Origin: JAVBTT01 sp031556035
GTDB lineage: Bacteria; Bacillota; Clostridia; Oscillospirales; UBA929
Reading direction: 5' to 3'
Assembly: GCA_031556035.1 (NCBI GenBank)
Contig: JAVBTT010000010.1
Span: forward strand, 1-64,000
Length of the DNA stretch: 64,000 nucleotides
The notes under the pieces were generated by a model. It was given only the letters and a program-made list of their open reading frames with translations. It ran no database searches and was not told the origin of the DNA. The stretch's first letter is position 1; each line of letters opens with the position of its first letter. This document shows positions 42,728 to 51,360 of this stretch, one piece after another. The position numbers and the translations under genes are program-made.

Positions 42728-44164
42728 ATGCAGAAAACCGATGTTTGGGCAGACAGGCTTGAGAAGCTCTTTGTCTGGTATCTGTTTGCCAACCCGCTGT
42801 TTGACATAATCAACGGCATGTTCATCTTTTTTACCCGCGAATTCGGATACAATATAAAGAGCTGGGTCTTTCCTATCACTCCGACCCTTCTGGTTCGACT
42901 CGCTTTTCTGGGCCTTATGGGGATTTACATTCTGCTCAGGCGCGACTGGAAAAGCCTGGCCCCAATTCTGCTGATCGGCGCGGCGGGCGTTCTGAGCACC
43001 GTTATAGCCGTCTACTGGATGCAAAACGGCTACAACACCTTTACCGATATGCAGTATATCGCCCGCTTTCTGTACAATGTTGTGGCTCTGCTGGTTTATA
43101 CCCGTTCGCTGACAAGCTCCGGAAGGGTCAAGCGCGGAGAGGTTATGGAAATACTGCGAAGATTTTTCACATGGTCCTCGCTCGTCGTGGCCGGCTCAAT
43201 AATTCTGTGCTTCATCCTGTCGTCGATAACCTCAACACGCATAGGCTTTTTCTCCTACGCGGACCGCTTCGGCTACCGGGGCGCAAGCGGCTTTTATTAC
43301 GCCGCCAACGAGGCCACCGCCATATTGATGCTGCTGCTGCCGCTTGCCGTATACGATTTTCTTCAGATTACAGATTATAAAAACAGGAAAAACTGGCCCA
43401 GACTGGCCGCTCCGGCGCTCATTGTAAACGCGATGCTGCTGATTGGCACAAAGACGGCGCTGCTCGCCATCATTCTCACCGCCGTGGCGGCGACGATATT
43501 TTATTTATGGAACAGCTTAAAAAACAAGGTCAGGGGCTTTGTCAAACCCTTCGCGATTTTACTCGCGGGCATAATCCTGCTCTTCCTGCTGCTTTCGCTG
43601 TTCGGCATGGCAAGCAGTCTGCTCGCGTCCTTAAGGGGATTTGAAAAAATATCCACAGAGGAACCGACGGAAGAGACATTAGACCACATCTCAGACCCGG
43701 AGCAAAGAGAAGTGCTCGCTAATTCCCCGTGGATTGTTCGCATTTTGTTAAGCGGGCGCCAGTTTTACCTTATGAAGACGGCGGAAGCCTGGGCAGACGG
43801 CGGATTCCCAGCCTGGGTATTCGGAGTCGGGCGCAGCTCCCAGACACACACAATCGAGATGGATATATTTGAAATGCTGTTCTACTATGGCATATTCGGC
43901 TTCATAGTGCTGCTTATGCCCTATGTGCGGGCATGGTGGCGGCTGCTTAAGAGCTTCTTCACAAGCAAGCCCCACCTGCTGAGCTTCTGCATGATGCTTG
44001 CCCTGGCCCTGACATTCTTTTACTCGGCCATTGCCGGACATGTGCTTTTCAGCGTGACCGGAGGCTTCTACTTTGTCATGATCATGATCTACGCGGATTT
44101 CTTTTACCGTCCGGACAGCGTCCACCCCAAGGTCAAGGCGAGGGAGAAGAAGAAAAAACACTGA
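42728..44164 (+). CDS. O-antigen ligase/polymerase-like membrane protein
   Basis: A 478-residue protein with about 11-12 transmembrane helices and a long extracellular loop between late helices (about 305-380; GVGRSSQTHTIEMDIFEMLFYYG), the layout of the Wzy/WaaL O-antigen ligase family. The loop motif with His and a nearby Glu is typical. In a Gram-positive it may polymerise or attach a cell-wall or exopolysaccharide. AAAGGAG precedes the ATG. It stands alone, followed by a terminator and a tRNA gene. Confidence 0.82.
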   Translation: MQKTDVWADRLEKLFVWYLFANPLFDIINGMFIFFTREFGYNIKSWVFPITPTLLVRLAFLGLMGIYILLRRDWKSLAPILLIGAAGVLSTVIAVYWMQNGYNTFTDMQYIARFLYNVVALLVYTRSLTSSGRVKRGEVMEILRRFFTWSSLVVAGSIILCFILSSITSTRIGFFSYADRFGYRGASGFYYAANEATAILMLLLPLAVYDFLQITDYKNRKNWPRLAAPALIVNAMLLIGTKTALLAIILTAVAATIFYLWNSLKNKVRGFVKPFAILLAGIILLFLLLSLFGMASSLLASLRGFEKISTEEPTEETLDHISDPEQREVLANSPWIVRILLSGRQFYLMKTAEAWADGGFPAWVFGVGRSSQTHTIEMDIFEMLFYYGIFGFIVLLMPYVRAWWRLLKSFFTSKPHLLSFCMMLALALTFFYSAIAGHVLFSVTGGFYFVMIMIYADFFYRPDSVHPKVKAREKKKKH

Positions 44165-44173
44165 GCCAATATG

Positions 44174-44210
44174 CTTTCATCCAAGGCTCGCCTCTGGATG
44201 AAAGTCTTTT
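44174..44210 (+). terminator. Intrinsic terminator of the O-antigen ligase-like gene
   Basis: CTTTCATCCA (44174-44183), 11-base loop, TGGATGAAAG (44195-44204), then TCTTTT. A perfect 10-bp stem and U-rich tail ending at the tRNA 5' end. Confidence 0.75.
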
Positions 44211-44296
44211 GCCGCCGTGGTGGAATGGCAGACACCAGGGACTTAAAATCCCTTGGGAGCAATCCCGTACCGGTTCGAGTCCGGTCGGCGGCACCA
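44211..44296 (+). tRNA. tRNA-Leu (anticodon UAA)
   Basis: An 86-base type II tRNA with acceptor GCCGCCG/CGGCGGC, anticodon stem AGGGA/TCCCT enclosing CTTAAAA (anticodon TAA at 44244-44246), a long variable arm (TGGGAGCAATCCC), T-arm ACCGGTTCGAGTCCGGT, discriminator A and an encoded CCA. All stems pair. Confidence 0.97.
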
Positions 44297-44304
44297 AACC
44301 AATA

Positions 44305-44405
44305 TAATCCGAACCAATCACTACAGCTAATCACTGTCGGCGATGGGTTCGGATTTGTGTTGTTTATACTATTGATCCCACGATTATACCTTGCTGCAGC
44401 AAGGT
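44305..44405. repeat. Inverted repeats downstream of tRNA-Leu
   Basis: TCCGAACC and GGTTCGGA pair across about 29 bases after the tRNA, a plausible terminator. Further on, ACCTTGCTGCAGCAAGGT (44388-44405) is a perfect 18-bp palindrome. The preceding CCCACGATTA-ACCTTG string also occurs after ppk (about 41518-41534), so this belongs to another dispersed repeat. Confidence 0.5.
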
Positions 44406-44501
44406 TTCTTGATTATGATACATCTGCTCTTTTACACGAGATGAGTATAAATGGGCGATTTTGACACTGGACTAGTATAGCCCAAGCGTAATGGTTATCG
44501 C

Positions 44502-45503
44502 TCAGACAAGCCTTTTGCAGCTCTCCCTGCGTACGATTTGAGTGTCAAACAGCTTTATGATCGCTTCGGAATCCAGGCCATCCACACGATGGATAAGAGT
44601 GTTGATCGCCGCTTCCGCAATGTCGTCAAACGGGTAGGAGACCGATGTAACTCCAGGCGTTATATAATGAAGCATGCTCATATTGTCAAAGCTTATTAGT
44701 GAAATGTCGTCAGGCACCTTAATGTTCATCGTATTGAGAAAGCTCATCAGGCGGATGGCATTTATGTCGTTAAAGCATATAAACGCAGTCGGCATATTGT
44801 CATTGTGTATCAGATTGTGCACGTTTTGGCAGTTGTCGGTATCGAGTATCACATGCTGCTGTTCAAGTGAAAGACCATTTGCTTCCAACGTGCGCACTAT
44901 CCCCTTCAGGCGTTTATTATAGGTATATTGGTTTGAGCTGTTATCCCATATAGTGAAATACCCGATTTTTTTATGCCCGAGATCCAGCAGATACTGAGTT
45001 GCCCTCGCCGAGGCCTGCTCGTAGTTTATCGAAACAAAATCAAAATTGTAATTCTTGATTTTGCGTATCACCGTCACAACCGGTATGCCCATCTGCATTA
45101 TTTTTTTTATTTCCGAGCCGTCATCCCCCAGGGGGAATAAGATAATGCCATCAGCGTTTATCTTTAAATGCTCAGCCAGACACTTCCTCTCTAATTCAAT
45201 ATTGAATTCCGAAAATGAGACCATGGTGTGATATCCCTGTATCTTGGCCGCCTTCGTCACTGAGACGAGGAGATCCGCAAAAAACGGCAACGCCGCAGGC
45301 ACAATTATCCCGATAATTTTTGATTTTCCCGCCTTATAGTAAGAGGGCAGGTTTGCCTTGTGATAGTTTAACTGCGCGGCGGTGCTCAGAATCAAATCTC
45401 TTGTCTCTTTTTTTATATTGCTGCGATTATTCATGGCGCGGTCCACAGTCGCCTGGGATACGCCACAGGCCTTCGCGATGTCGTATGTGGTTATGCGGGC
45501 CAT
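44502..45503 (-). CDS. LacI-family transcriptional regulator
   Basis: A 333-residue DNA-binding repressor with the N-terminal helix-turn-helix TTYDIAKACGVSQATVDRAMNN, a hinge and a periplasmic-binding-protein-like effector domain (about 62-330; KIIGIIVPAALPFFADLLVSV). AAAGGAGG is 9 nt from the ATG. It diverges from the TRAP/sugar operon and probably represses it through the palindrome at 45827-45851. The effector is likely a sugar or intermediate of that pathway. Confidence 0.93.
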   Translation of the reverse strand: MARITTYDIAKACGVSQATVDRAMNNRSNIKKETRDLILSTAAQLNYHKANLPSYYKAGKSKIIGIIVPAALPFFADLLVSVTKAAKIQGYHTMVSFSEFNIELERKCLAEHLKINADGIILFPLGDDGSEIKKIMQMGIPVVTVIRKIKNYNFDFVSINYEQASARATQYLLDLGHKKIGYFTIWDNSSNQYTYNKRLKGIVRTLEANGLSLEQQHVILDTDNCQNVHNLIHNDNMPTAFICFNDINAIRLMSFLNTMNIKVPDDISLISFDNMSMLHYITPGVTSVSYPFDDIAEAAINTLIHRVDGLDSEAIIKLFDTQIVRRESCKRLV

Positions 45504-45532
45504 CAGTCAACACCCTCCTTTGAAATGTATTC

Positions 45533-45561
45533 ATTATATCATGTATTATGACGTAAATCAA
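45533..45561 (-). promoter_or_regulatory. Promoter of the LacI-family gene
   Basis: On the minus strand TTGATT (45556-45561), 17 bp, TATAAT (45533-45538), about 30 bp before the start codon. Confidence 0.6.
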
Positions 45562-45613
45562 TCATCATCGTCAACTTTCCAGCACAGAACACAAATCAAG
45601 CCATGAGAGCCAT

Positions 45614-45659
45614 GCCGCAGGCATTTCCCGCCTGTTTCACCGCCGGGAATGCCTGCGGC
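45614..45659. repeat. Long inverted repeat in the regulator-TRAP gap
   Basis: GCCGCAGGCATTTCCCG (45614-45630) pairs with CGGGAATGCCTGCGGC (45644-45659) with one bulged base and a 13-base loop. It lies upstream of both divergent promoters and is therefore not an obvious terminator for either gene. It could be a relic terminator, a repeat or a regulatory structure. Confidence 0.55.
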
Positions 45660-45766
45660 TCTATATGTTGTTCTTAATGACTATAGTCAAGCAGCGCAAT
45701 AATAAATGCAAGAAGCATTTAAATTATCCAGTTTTATGTCAGCAATAATAATAAAAATATTGATTG

Positions 45767-45795
45767 TTGACCCGCATATTTGTGTATGTTACACT
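45767..45795 (+). promoter_or_regulatory. Promoter of the TRAP/sugar catabolic operon
   Basis: TTGACC (45767-45772), 17 bp, TACACT (45790-45795). Start of transcription expected near 45802, placing the palindrome at 45827-45851 just downstream as a roadblock-type operator. Confidence 0.6.
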
Positions 45796-45826
45796 ACAAA
45801 ATGAAAGCAGCGCTATAGGGATACCA

Positions 45827-45851
45827 CATCATTTTACGATGTAAAATGATG
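45827..45851. promoter_or_regulatory. Perfect palindromic operator candidate
   Basis: CATCATTTTAC, three-base centre GAT, GTAAAATGATG: 11-bp perfect arms about 25 bp after the predicted transcription start of the TRAP operon. Position and symmetry fit the divergent LacI-family repressor, though the odd spacing and lack of a central CG differ from the commonest LacI-family operators. Confidence 0.6.
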
Positions 45852-45935
45852 TAAAAACATCACTGATATCGCGTTTTCCCCGACAACCCGCGTGGTTTAT
45901 TAAACCATCAATTATATGAAAGGAAGACTAAGAAG

Positions 45936-47015
45936 ATGAAAAAGCTTGCAAAGGCCCTGGCGCTGACTCTAGCGATCGCGGTGATATTTTCGCTCGCCTC
46001 CTGCGCTTCCCCGGTTTCCAGCCCGCCCGCCACGTCGCATTCCGCGGCCACGTCCGCCTCGCCATCCTCAGGCAATACGGAAACGTCTACTGAACCCGGA
46101 AAGACCCATGTCATCAAGATCTGCGACAGTCAGCCGGCTGGCTCCCCGATCGTCACACACATTGAGCTTTTTGGAGAATATCTTAGTGAAGCATCGGGCG
46201 GGAGGATAACAGTTGAGGTTTTCCCGGCCGCGATGATGGGTGACGGCACGTCATGCATGCAGCAGGTTCAGATAGGTTCGCTTGATATGTACCGCTGCGA
46301 CGCTTCCGCGCTTTATGATTTCGGGGTGGACAGCATGAAAATCCCAGGGCTGCCCTATCTCTTCAACAGCCGGGAGCACGCTATGGACGCGATGTATGGC
46401 GAGATTGGGGATAAGTTCCTGCAAGACACAACCGATGCCGACGTCGGATTTGTCGGACTTGGCTATTTGATAGATTCAGCCAGATGTCTTTTCACAGTCG
46501 ATAGAAAGGTCGATACGCTCGCGGCCGCAAAGGGCCTTAAAACACGCAGCCTTTCCGCTGCGCTTTTTGTGGACTACAAGTCGGCGCTTGGCTTTAATCC
46601 GGTGCCGCTGCCCTTTAGCGAAGTCTATACCTCACTTTCCACCGGCGTCATTGACGGCGCCTGGAATACAATTGACTCCTTCGTCACAAACAAGCTGTAC
46701 GAGGTGTGCAAGTACTTCATATGGACCGACACCCTTTTTAGCGCGTATCCAGTCGTTTTCTCCGAGGTAAACTGGGCTAATTATTCTTCGGAGGATCAGC
46801 GGCTGATCATCGACTCATGGCAAAAAGCAATGGATAAATACGACGTCGCCGTCGGTGAGAACCGCGAAAAATTCGTTTCACAAATGGAGGCTGAGGGCGT
46901 TGAATTTGTCGAGCTGACCGACAAAGATGAGTGGGCAAAGGCAGTAGAGCCTGTAATAAAGGAATATAGCGTCGGCTATGAGGATATAGTTCAGTCCATT
47001 CGCGACATGGGTTAA
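45936..47015 (+). CDS. dctP: TRAP transporter solute-binding lipoprotein (DctP family)
   Basis: A 359-residue extracytoplasmic binding protein with lipobox LASC (Cys23), a Ser/Pro/Thr linker, then the DctP fold (HVIKICDSQPAGSPIVTHIELFGEYLSEAS; QVQIGSLDMYRCDASALYDF; PLPFSEVYTSLSTGVIDGAWN). TRAP systems import carboxylates and sugar acids using ion gradients. The ligand-clamping Arg expected in most DctP proteins is not obvious at the usual position, so a neutral ligand is possible. First gene of the catabolic operon; AAAGGAAG precedes the ATG. Confidence 0.93.
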   Translation: MKKLAKALALTLAIAVIFSLASCASPVSSPPATSHSAATSASPSSGNTETSTEPGKTHVIKICDSQPAGSPIVTHIELFGEYLSEASGGRITVEVFPAAMMGDGTSCMQQVQIGSLDMYRCDASALYDFGVDSMKIPGLPYLFNSREHAMDAMYGEIGDKFLQDTTDADVGFVGLGYLIDSARCLFTVDRKVDTLAAAKGLKTRSLSAALFVDYKSALGFNPVPLPFSEVYTSLSTGVIDGAWNTIDSFVTNKLYEVCKYFIWTDTLFSAYPVVFSEVNWANYSSEDQRLIIDSWQKAMDKYDVAVGENREKFVSQMEAEGVEFVELTDKDEWAKAVEPVIKEYSVGYEDIVQSIRDMG

Positions 47016-47116
47016 TACTAATCCCATGTTAAAACCTTTCCGTTTAGAAATTTGCAAAAGTTTGCCGCAGTATACTTCTTCAAATTAATGCGTCAGATTT
47101 TAACAGGCATTAGTAT
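47016..47116 (+). repeat. MITE-like near-palindromic element, copy 1
   Basis: Starts directly at the dctP TAA as TACTAATCCCATGTTAAAACC and ends TTTTAACAGGCATTAGTA. The inverse orientation of the same element occurs at 55089-55187, with closely similar termini and middle (GTTAAAACCTT-CCGTTT and TTTGCAAAAG). The terminal inverted repeats are about 20 bp. No coding capacity. Confidence 0.75.
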
Positions 47117-47130
47117 AAGTACTTCTTTGA

Positions 47131-47183
47131 ATTGCGGCGGCAGGAGACACTGCCCAATGCGCGTTACATAATGCCGCCGCAAT
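47131..47183. repeat. Single hairpin related to the two-hairpin units
   Basis: ATTGCGGCGGCA (47131-47142) pairs with TGCCGCCGCAAT (47172-47183). Arms resemble the second hairpin of the 12636 units (ATTACGGCGGC). It lies between dctP and dctQ and could attenuate expression of the permease genes relative to the binding protein. Confidence 0.65.
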
Positions 47184-47223
47184 ACTATTGCAGGAAAATG
47201 ATACTGAAAGGCAGCTGCCCACT

Positions 47224-47703
47224 ATGATTAAGGCTATCAGACAGACATATGCGGCGTTCTTCAGCATCGTTGACGCCCTGTCGATTTTTTTCGCAATCGG
47301 CATGGTAATCATCATGGTCTATAATGTTTTCATGCGCTATGTTATGCAGAATACGCCAAGATGGGGGGACGAAATGTCCTTGTTCTGCATGATCTGGTTT
47401 GGCCTGTTGAGCGCATCGATAGCGATGAAGGATGACCGTCATATCCGGGTTCGATTTTGGAATGACATTTTGCCTCCGAAGGGCGTGAAGGTGTTGGAGC
47501 TCATTCTTCATCTCCTTGCCTGCGTGGTTCTGATCGTGCTCTGCAGGGAAGGGATGGCTCTTATGAAGCTTGCCGGCGCAACGCGCATGAGCGGCTCCGG
47601 ATGGCCGTTGTGGACCTTATACATATCCCTGCCAATATCGTCGGTTTGCATGATAATCGGAGCGGTAGGAAGGAGTTGTGAAATCATTGGAAGGAAATCT
47701 TGA
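47224..47703 (+). CDS. dctQ: TRAP transporter small permease (DctQ family)
   Basis: A 159-residue four-helix membrane protein. The start is taken at the ATG 47224 (MIKAIRQTYAAFF) with GAAAGG upstream; an in-frame TTG at 47188 would add 12 polar residues and lies in repeat DNA. The family motif is seen in RYVMQNTPRWGDEMSLFCMIWFGLL and in SIAMKDDRHIRV. It pairs with DctM, whose start overlaps its end by 26 bp. Confidence 0.88.
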   Translation: MIKAIRQTYAAFFSIVDALSIFFAIGMVIIMVYNVFMRYVMQNTPRWGDEMSLFCMIWFGLLSASIAMKDDRHIRVRFWNDILPPKGVKVLELILHLLACVVLIVLCREGMALMKLAGATRMSGSGWPLWTLYISLPISSVCMIIGAVGRSCEIIGRKS

Positions 47704-48982
47704 TGTTCTGCTCATTCTGCTCGGTTCGTTTTTTATTTTGATATTCTCCGGATTTCATATCGGCCTGGCGGTATTGGCCTCATCCTTCATCACGTGCCTG
47801 TATATGGGCATCCCTCTACAGACCATGGCGATACAAGTCATTAAAAGCATGAACGTGTATTCTCTAATGGCCGTCCCGTTTTTTATCATAGCTGGTGAAA
47901 TTATGATGCGAGGGGGGATAACAGACAGACTTGTGAATCTCTCTAAAGCGCTCATTGGCTGGATGAAGGGGAGTCTTTCGCAGGCTAACATAGTCGCGAG
48001 CCTTTTTTTCGGGTCTATTTCCGGCTCCTCGGCCGCGGATACCGCGTCAATCGGCGCAATGATGATCCCTGTTATGGAAAAGGACGGCTATGAGCGCGAT
48101 TTCGCCACTAGCGTTACGATGGCCAGCTCGGTTGAGAGCATGCTTATTCCACCGAGCCATAACATGGTTCTTTTTGCCTTGGCGGCGGGCAATGTTTCCA
48201 TTGCGAGGCTGTTCATGGGCGGAGTGGTTCCCGGGATCCTGCTCGCATTGACCTTGAGCGTCTATTGCTATTTTATCGCGCGCAAGCGCAACCATCCAAA
48301 AGGCGACCGGTTCCGGCTGGGCGTGGCCTGGAAAGCATTTACAAAAGCGCTTCCGGGGCTGAGCACGGTGTTAATTGTCGTTGTGGGCGTGATCGGCGGC
48401 TTTTTTACAGCGACAGAGGCCGCAGCTTTCGCGGTCATATGGTCGCTGATTGTCGGCTTATTTATTTACAAAGAGATAAAGTTTAAGGACATTCCGGGTA
48501 TTTTCAAGAGTGCGCTGAAAACGGTATCCATCATACTGCTGCTTATTGGCGCTTCCGGCTGCTTTGGATGGCTGATTTCTTACATTGGCATTGCGGATAT
48601 GCTGGCGAGCTGGATGCTCGGCATCACCTCAAGCAGGATTCTCATTTTGCTGATGATAAACGTGTTCCTGCTCGTTTGCGGAATGCTTATGGATATGGCT
48701 GCGCTTATCCTGATAGTCACCCCCATTCTGTTGCCGGTTGTGACACATCTTGGCATGGATCCTGTGCAATTTTGCATGATGCTCATCATCAACCTGGGAA
48801 TTGGTTTGATTACACCGCCTGTGGGCAACACACTCTTCATCGGAAGCGCGATCTCCAAGCTGAGCATAGGGCGGCTGTCCAGATCCATGGTACCATTTTA
48901 TGTGGTTATGGTTATTGCGCTTCTATTGGTGACGTTTGTCCCGGGTATTTCCACGATATTGCCCGATTTATTGGTCAAATGA
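47678..48982 (+). CDS. dctM: TRAP transporter large permease (DctM family)
   Basis: A 434-residue protein of about 12 helices that carries the transport path. Family motifs are PFFIIAGEIMMRGGIT, SISGSSAADTASIGAMMIPVM, TATEAAAFAV and LGIGLITPPVGNTLF. The start is GTG at 47678 close behind AGGAAGGAG; a TTG three codons on has better spacing and is an alternative. It overlaps the dctQ end. Confidence 0.93.
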   Translation: MKSLEGNLDVLLILLGSFFILIFSGFHIGLAVLASSFITCLYMGIPLQTMAIQVIKSMNVYSLMAVPFFIIAGEIMMRGGITDRLVNLSKALIGWMKGSLSQANIVASLFFGSISGSSAADTASIGAMMIPVMEKDGYERDFATSVTMASSVESMLIPPSHNMVLFALAAGNVSIARLFMGGVVPGILLALTLSVYCYFIARKRNHPKGDRFRLGVAWKAFTKALPGLSTVLIVVVGVIGGFFTATEAAAFAVIWSLIVGLFIYKEIKFKDIPGIFKSALKTVSIILLLIGASGCFGWLISYIGIADMLASWMLGITSSRILILLMINVFLLVCGMLMDMAALILIVTPILLPVVTHLGMDPVQFCMMLIINLGIGLITPPVGNTLFIGSAISKLSIGRLSRSMVPFYVVMVIALLLVTFVPGISTILPDLLVK

Positions 48983-49001
48983 GTGCTGGAGGAAATGCGA
49001 C

Positions 49002-50423
49002 ATGTCAAAAATAAAAGTAGGCGTTTTATCTTTTTCCGATGTCCGTGCGGATGTGCATGAGTCATTGAAGGAGGAAATCGGAAGGCAAGCCGATCAAATA
49101 AAGGAGGCTCTTGCCTCGACCGGAGAAATTACCGTCTTTGACACGACGGAAATTGTCAGAAGCAACGGGACTGCGCGTGAATGCGCACTGCAGCTAAAGG
49201 CCCTGCTTCTCGACGCTGTTGTTTTTAATGTGCCGGTTTTCGCCTTTCCGAATTTTTCTTTAATTGCCAGCAGTATTTTAAAGCTCCCAACCTTCCTTAT
49301 ATCGAACGTCAACGGAAACCTTCCCGGCCTTGGCGGCCTGCAGGCGGCGACAAATCTTATGCGGCAGTGCGGGTATTCATGCGAAAAGGCTTGGGGCAAT
49401 ATTAAGGAAAAAACGGTTTTGGACAAATGCATGCGCTTTTTGCGAGCGGCATACGCCTCAAGCCAGCTAAATGGAAGCGTGTTCGGGCTGATCGGAGGGC
49501 GCAGCATTGGCATGGGAAGCGGTGTGGCGTGCGCCGATTCCTGGCAGCGCACATTCGGAGTTGACATTGACCATGTGGATCAGTCAGAAATCCTGCGGCG
49601 CGCCGATGGTATTGACGATGTAAAGGTGGAGAGCGCCTTCAGATGGCTGTCTGAGCACGTAAACATAGAGTATGACGAAGAAAAGTTGACTGAGAAATCG
49701 TTAAAAACGCAACTCCGCCACTATTACGCAACCAAAGATATATGTGAAGAGAAAAGCTTCGCTTTTGTCGGAGTTAAATGCCATTATGAAATGAGCGCCT
49801 ATTATTGCACCCAATGCCTTTCTGCGGCTTTTTTCAATGATCCTTACGATTGGGACGGTCCAAAGGAAACACGTGTCTTTACTTGCGAGGCGGACTGTGA
49901 GGGCGGCCTGACCATGCAGATTATGAAGCTGCTCTCCGGAAAACCAGCAATATTCTCTGACCTGCGCTTTTACAACAAGGAGCAGGGTGTTTTTTATCTT
50001 TGCAACTGCGGCGCGATGGCGACCTGGTACTCATCCCAAAGCGACAATTTTTTGGAAAACCTTAGAGGAGTGTCACTGCGCCCCATAATCTCCAAGTATG
50101 CGGGGCAGGGCGCCCACGTACAATATGTCGCCGCAGGCTCATCGGAGAAAATGACCTTTGGCAGGCTGACACATGATGGCAGCGGCTTTATCTTCACGGT
50201 ATTTACTGGCCATGCCATAAACATGCCGGAGCGTGCGCTTGAAGAGACCTGCCCGGTCTGGCCCCATATATTCGTAGTTGCTGACGCGCCCGTGGATTCT
50301 ATTTTAGAAAAGTACGACTGCAATCACGTACACGCCGTAGCGGGAGATTATGTTGAGGAAATCAGGCAGTTTTGCAGGCTGAAAAACATCGAGTTCCGCT
50401 ATATTGTTACGCCGGAACAGTAA
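49002..50423 (+). CDS. L-fucose/D-arabinose isomerase family protein
   Basis: A 473-residue cytoplasmic aldose-ketose isomerase relative. The ATG at 49002 has GGAGG 9 nt upstream. Family features are the N-terminal VGVLSFSDVRADVHE, the metal-binding Glu in TCEADCEGGLTMQ and Asp in AIFSDLRFYN, and a C-terminal His in CNHVHAVAGDY. Members act on L-fucose, D-arabinose or L-arabinose, or are uncharacterised paralogues. With TIM-barrel epimerases and a split transketolase in one operon it probably converts the imported sugar to its ketose. Exact substrate unproven. Confidence 0.85.
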   Translation: MSKIKVGVLSFSDVRADVHESLKEEIGRQADQIKEALASTGEITVFDTTEIVRSNGTARECALQLKALLLDAVVFNVPVFAFPNFSLIASSILKLPTFLISNVNGNLPGLGGLQAATNLMRQCGYSCEKAWGNIKEKTVLDKCMRFLRAAYASSQLNGSVFGLIGGRSIGMGSGVACADSWQRTFGVDIDHVDQSEILRRADGIDDVKVESAFRWLSEHVNIEYDEEKLTEKSLKTQLRHYYATKDICEEKSFAFVGVKCHYEMSAYYCTQCLSAAFFNDPYDWDGPKETRVFTCEADCEGGLTMQIMKLLSGKPAIFSDLRFYNKEQGVFYLCNCGAMATWYSSQSDNFLENLRGVSLRPIISKYAGQGAHVQYVAAGSSEKMTFGRLTHDGSGFIFTVFTGHAINMPERALEETCPVWPHIFVVADAPVDSILEKYDCNHVHAVAGDYVEEIRQFCRLKNIEFRYIVTPEQ

Positions 50424-50445
50424 CCTGGAAGGGAGGTTTGCCAAA

Positions 50446-51270
50446 TTGCTTTGTTATCAGATGGCCACTCCTGATATCGCGATATCGCCGGAGGTTACGG
50501 CCTACCAGGGCGACCTGGATCAGGGTCTATCCGCCCTGTCCGCCTTGGGCTACAACGGCGTGGAATTCATGACACTGGCGCCTGACAGGCTTGATGTGGG
50601 CAAAATTGAGGAAATGCTCTCCAAATACGGCCTGTCTGTTCCACTGATATGCACGGGCGAGATATTTGGCCAGCTTCAGTACTCCTTTGCCGATCCGGAT
50701 GCGGATGTTCGGGGCAAAGCCGTCGAGCGCCTGAGGGATATTGTTGATTTTGCGTCGAGGCTGGGAGCGAACGTAAATATAGGGCGTGTCCGCGGGCACT
50801 ATTCGCCGGGCGTCCCGAAGGAACGCACTTACCGTATGGCAGTTGAAGCGCTGCGTGAGATATGCGACTATGCCGCCCCCAAGGGAGTACAACTGGCTAT
50901 AGAGACGGTAACCATCATGCAGACAAATTTCATCAATACTCTTGAGGAGGCCGCTTTGCTGCTCCATGCCGTGGGGCGCCGGAACTGCAGGCTTATGATG
51001 GATGTATTTCATATGAATTTAGAGGAGAAAGACCTGCTTGAGGCGATCCGCAAGTATGCGGAGCTCTGCATACACGTTCATCTTGCCGACAACAACCGAC
51101 GTTATCCCGGAAATTGCGGCCTGGACTTTCGCAAAATTTTGTCGGCGTTTCATGAGGTCGGCTATAGCGGCGCTTTTTGTACCGAGATATTTCAAATCCC
51201 CGATCAGGACAGTGCGGCGAAGGGCGCAATTGAGCATTTGGCCCCGATTATCAGTGAGATTTACGGCTGA
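50446..51270 (+). CDS. Sugar phosphate isomerase/epimerase (AP endonuclease-2-like TIM barrel) 1
   Basis: A 274-residue enzyme of the xylose-isomerase-like TIM-barrel family. The start is probably TTG at 50446, with AGGGAGG 9 nt upstream; the next ATG (50461) is too far from it. The frame follows the isomerase gene by 22 bp. Metal-binding residues are visible as Glu in LAIETVT, Asp and His in LMMDVFHMN, His in CIHVHLADNNR and a late Glu in FCTEIFQIP. Members epimerise or isomerise keto-sugars or inosose-type compounds; specificity unknown. Confidence 0.85.
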   Translation: MLCYQMATPDIAISPEVTAYQGDLDQGLSALSALGYNGVEFMTLAPDRLDVGKIEEMLSKYGLSVPLICTGEIFGQLQYSFADPDADVRGKAVERLRDIVDFASRLGANVNIGRVRGHYSPGVPKERTYRMAVEALREICDYAAPKGVQLAIETVTIMQTNFINTLEEAALLLHAVGRRNCRLMMDVFHMNLEEKDLLEAIRKYAELCIHVHLADNNRRYPGNCGLDFRKILSAFHEVGYSGAFCTEIFQIPDQDSAAKGAIEHLAPIISEIYG

Positions 51271-51274
51271 TATT

Positions 51275-51297
51275 ATTATCCGGCACTCGAACAGTCG
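51275..51297 (+). repeat. Truncated copy of the two-hairpin unit
   Basis: Twenty-three bases identical to the start of the element after ftsK (37219-37241), located 5 bp after the epimerase TGA. Only the left arm of the first hairpin and loop remain. The rest of the gap to the transketolase gene holds only its ribosome site. Confidence 0.75.
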
Positions 51298-51360
51298 AAT
51301 AACACATGGCGAGCGCGGAGGCTTATAGACAGAGATCAATGTCAGGGGGGGCGCGATAAA

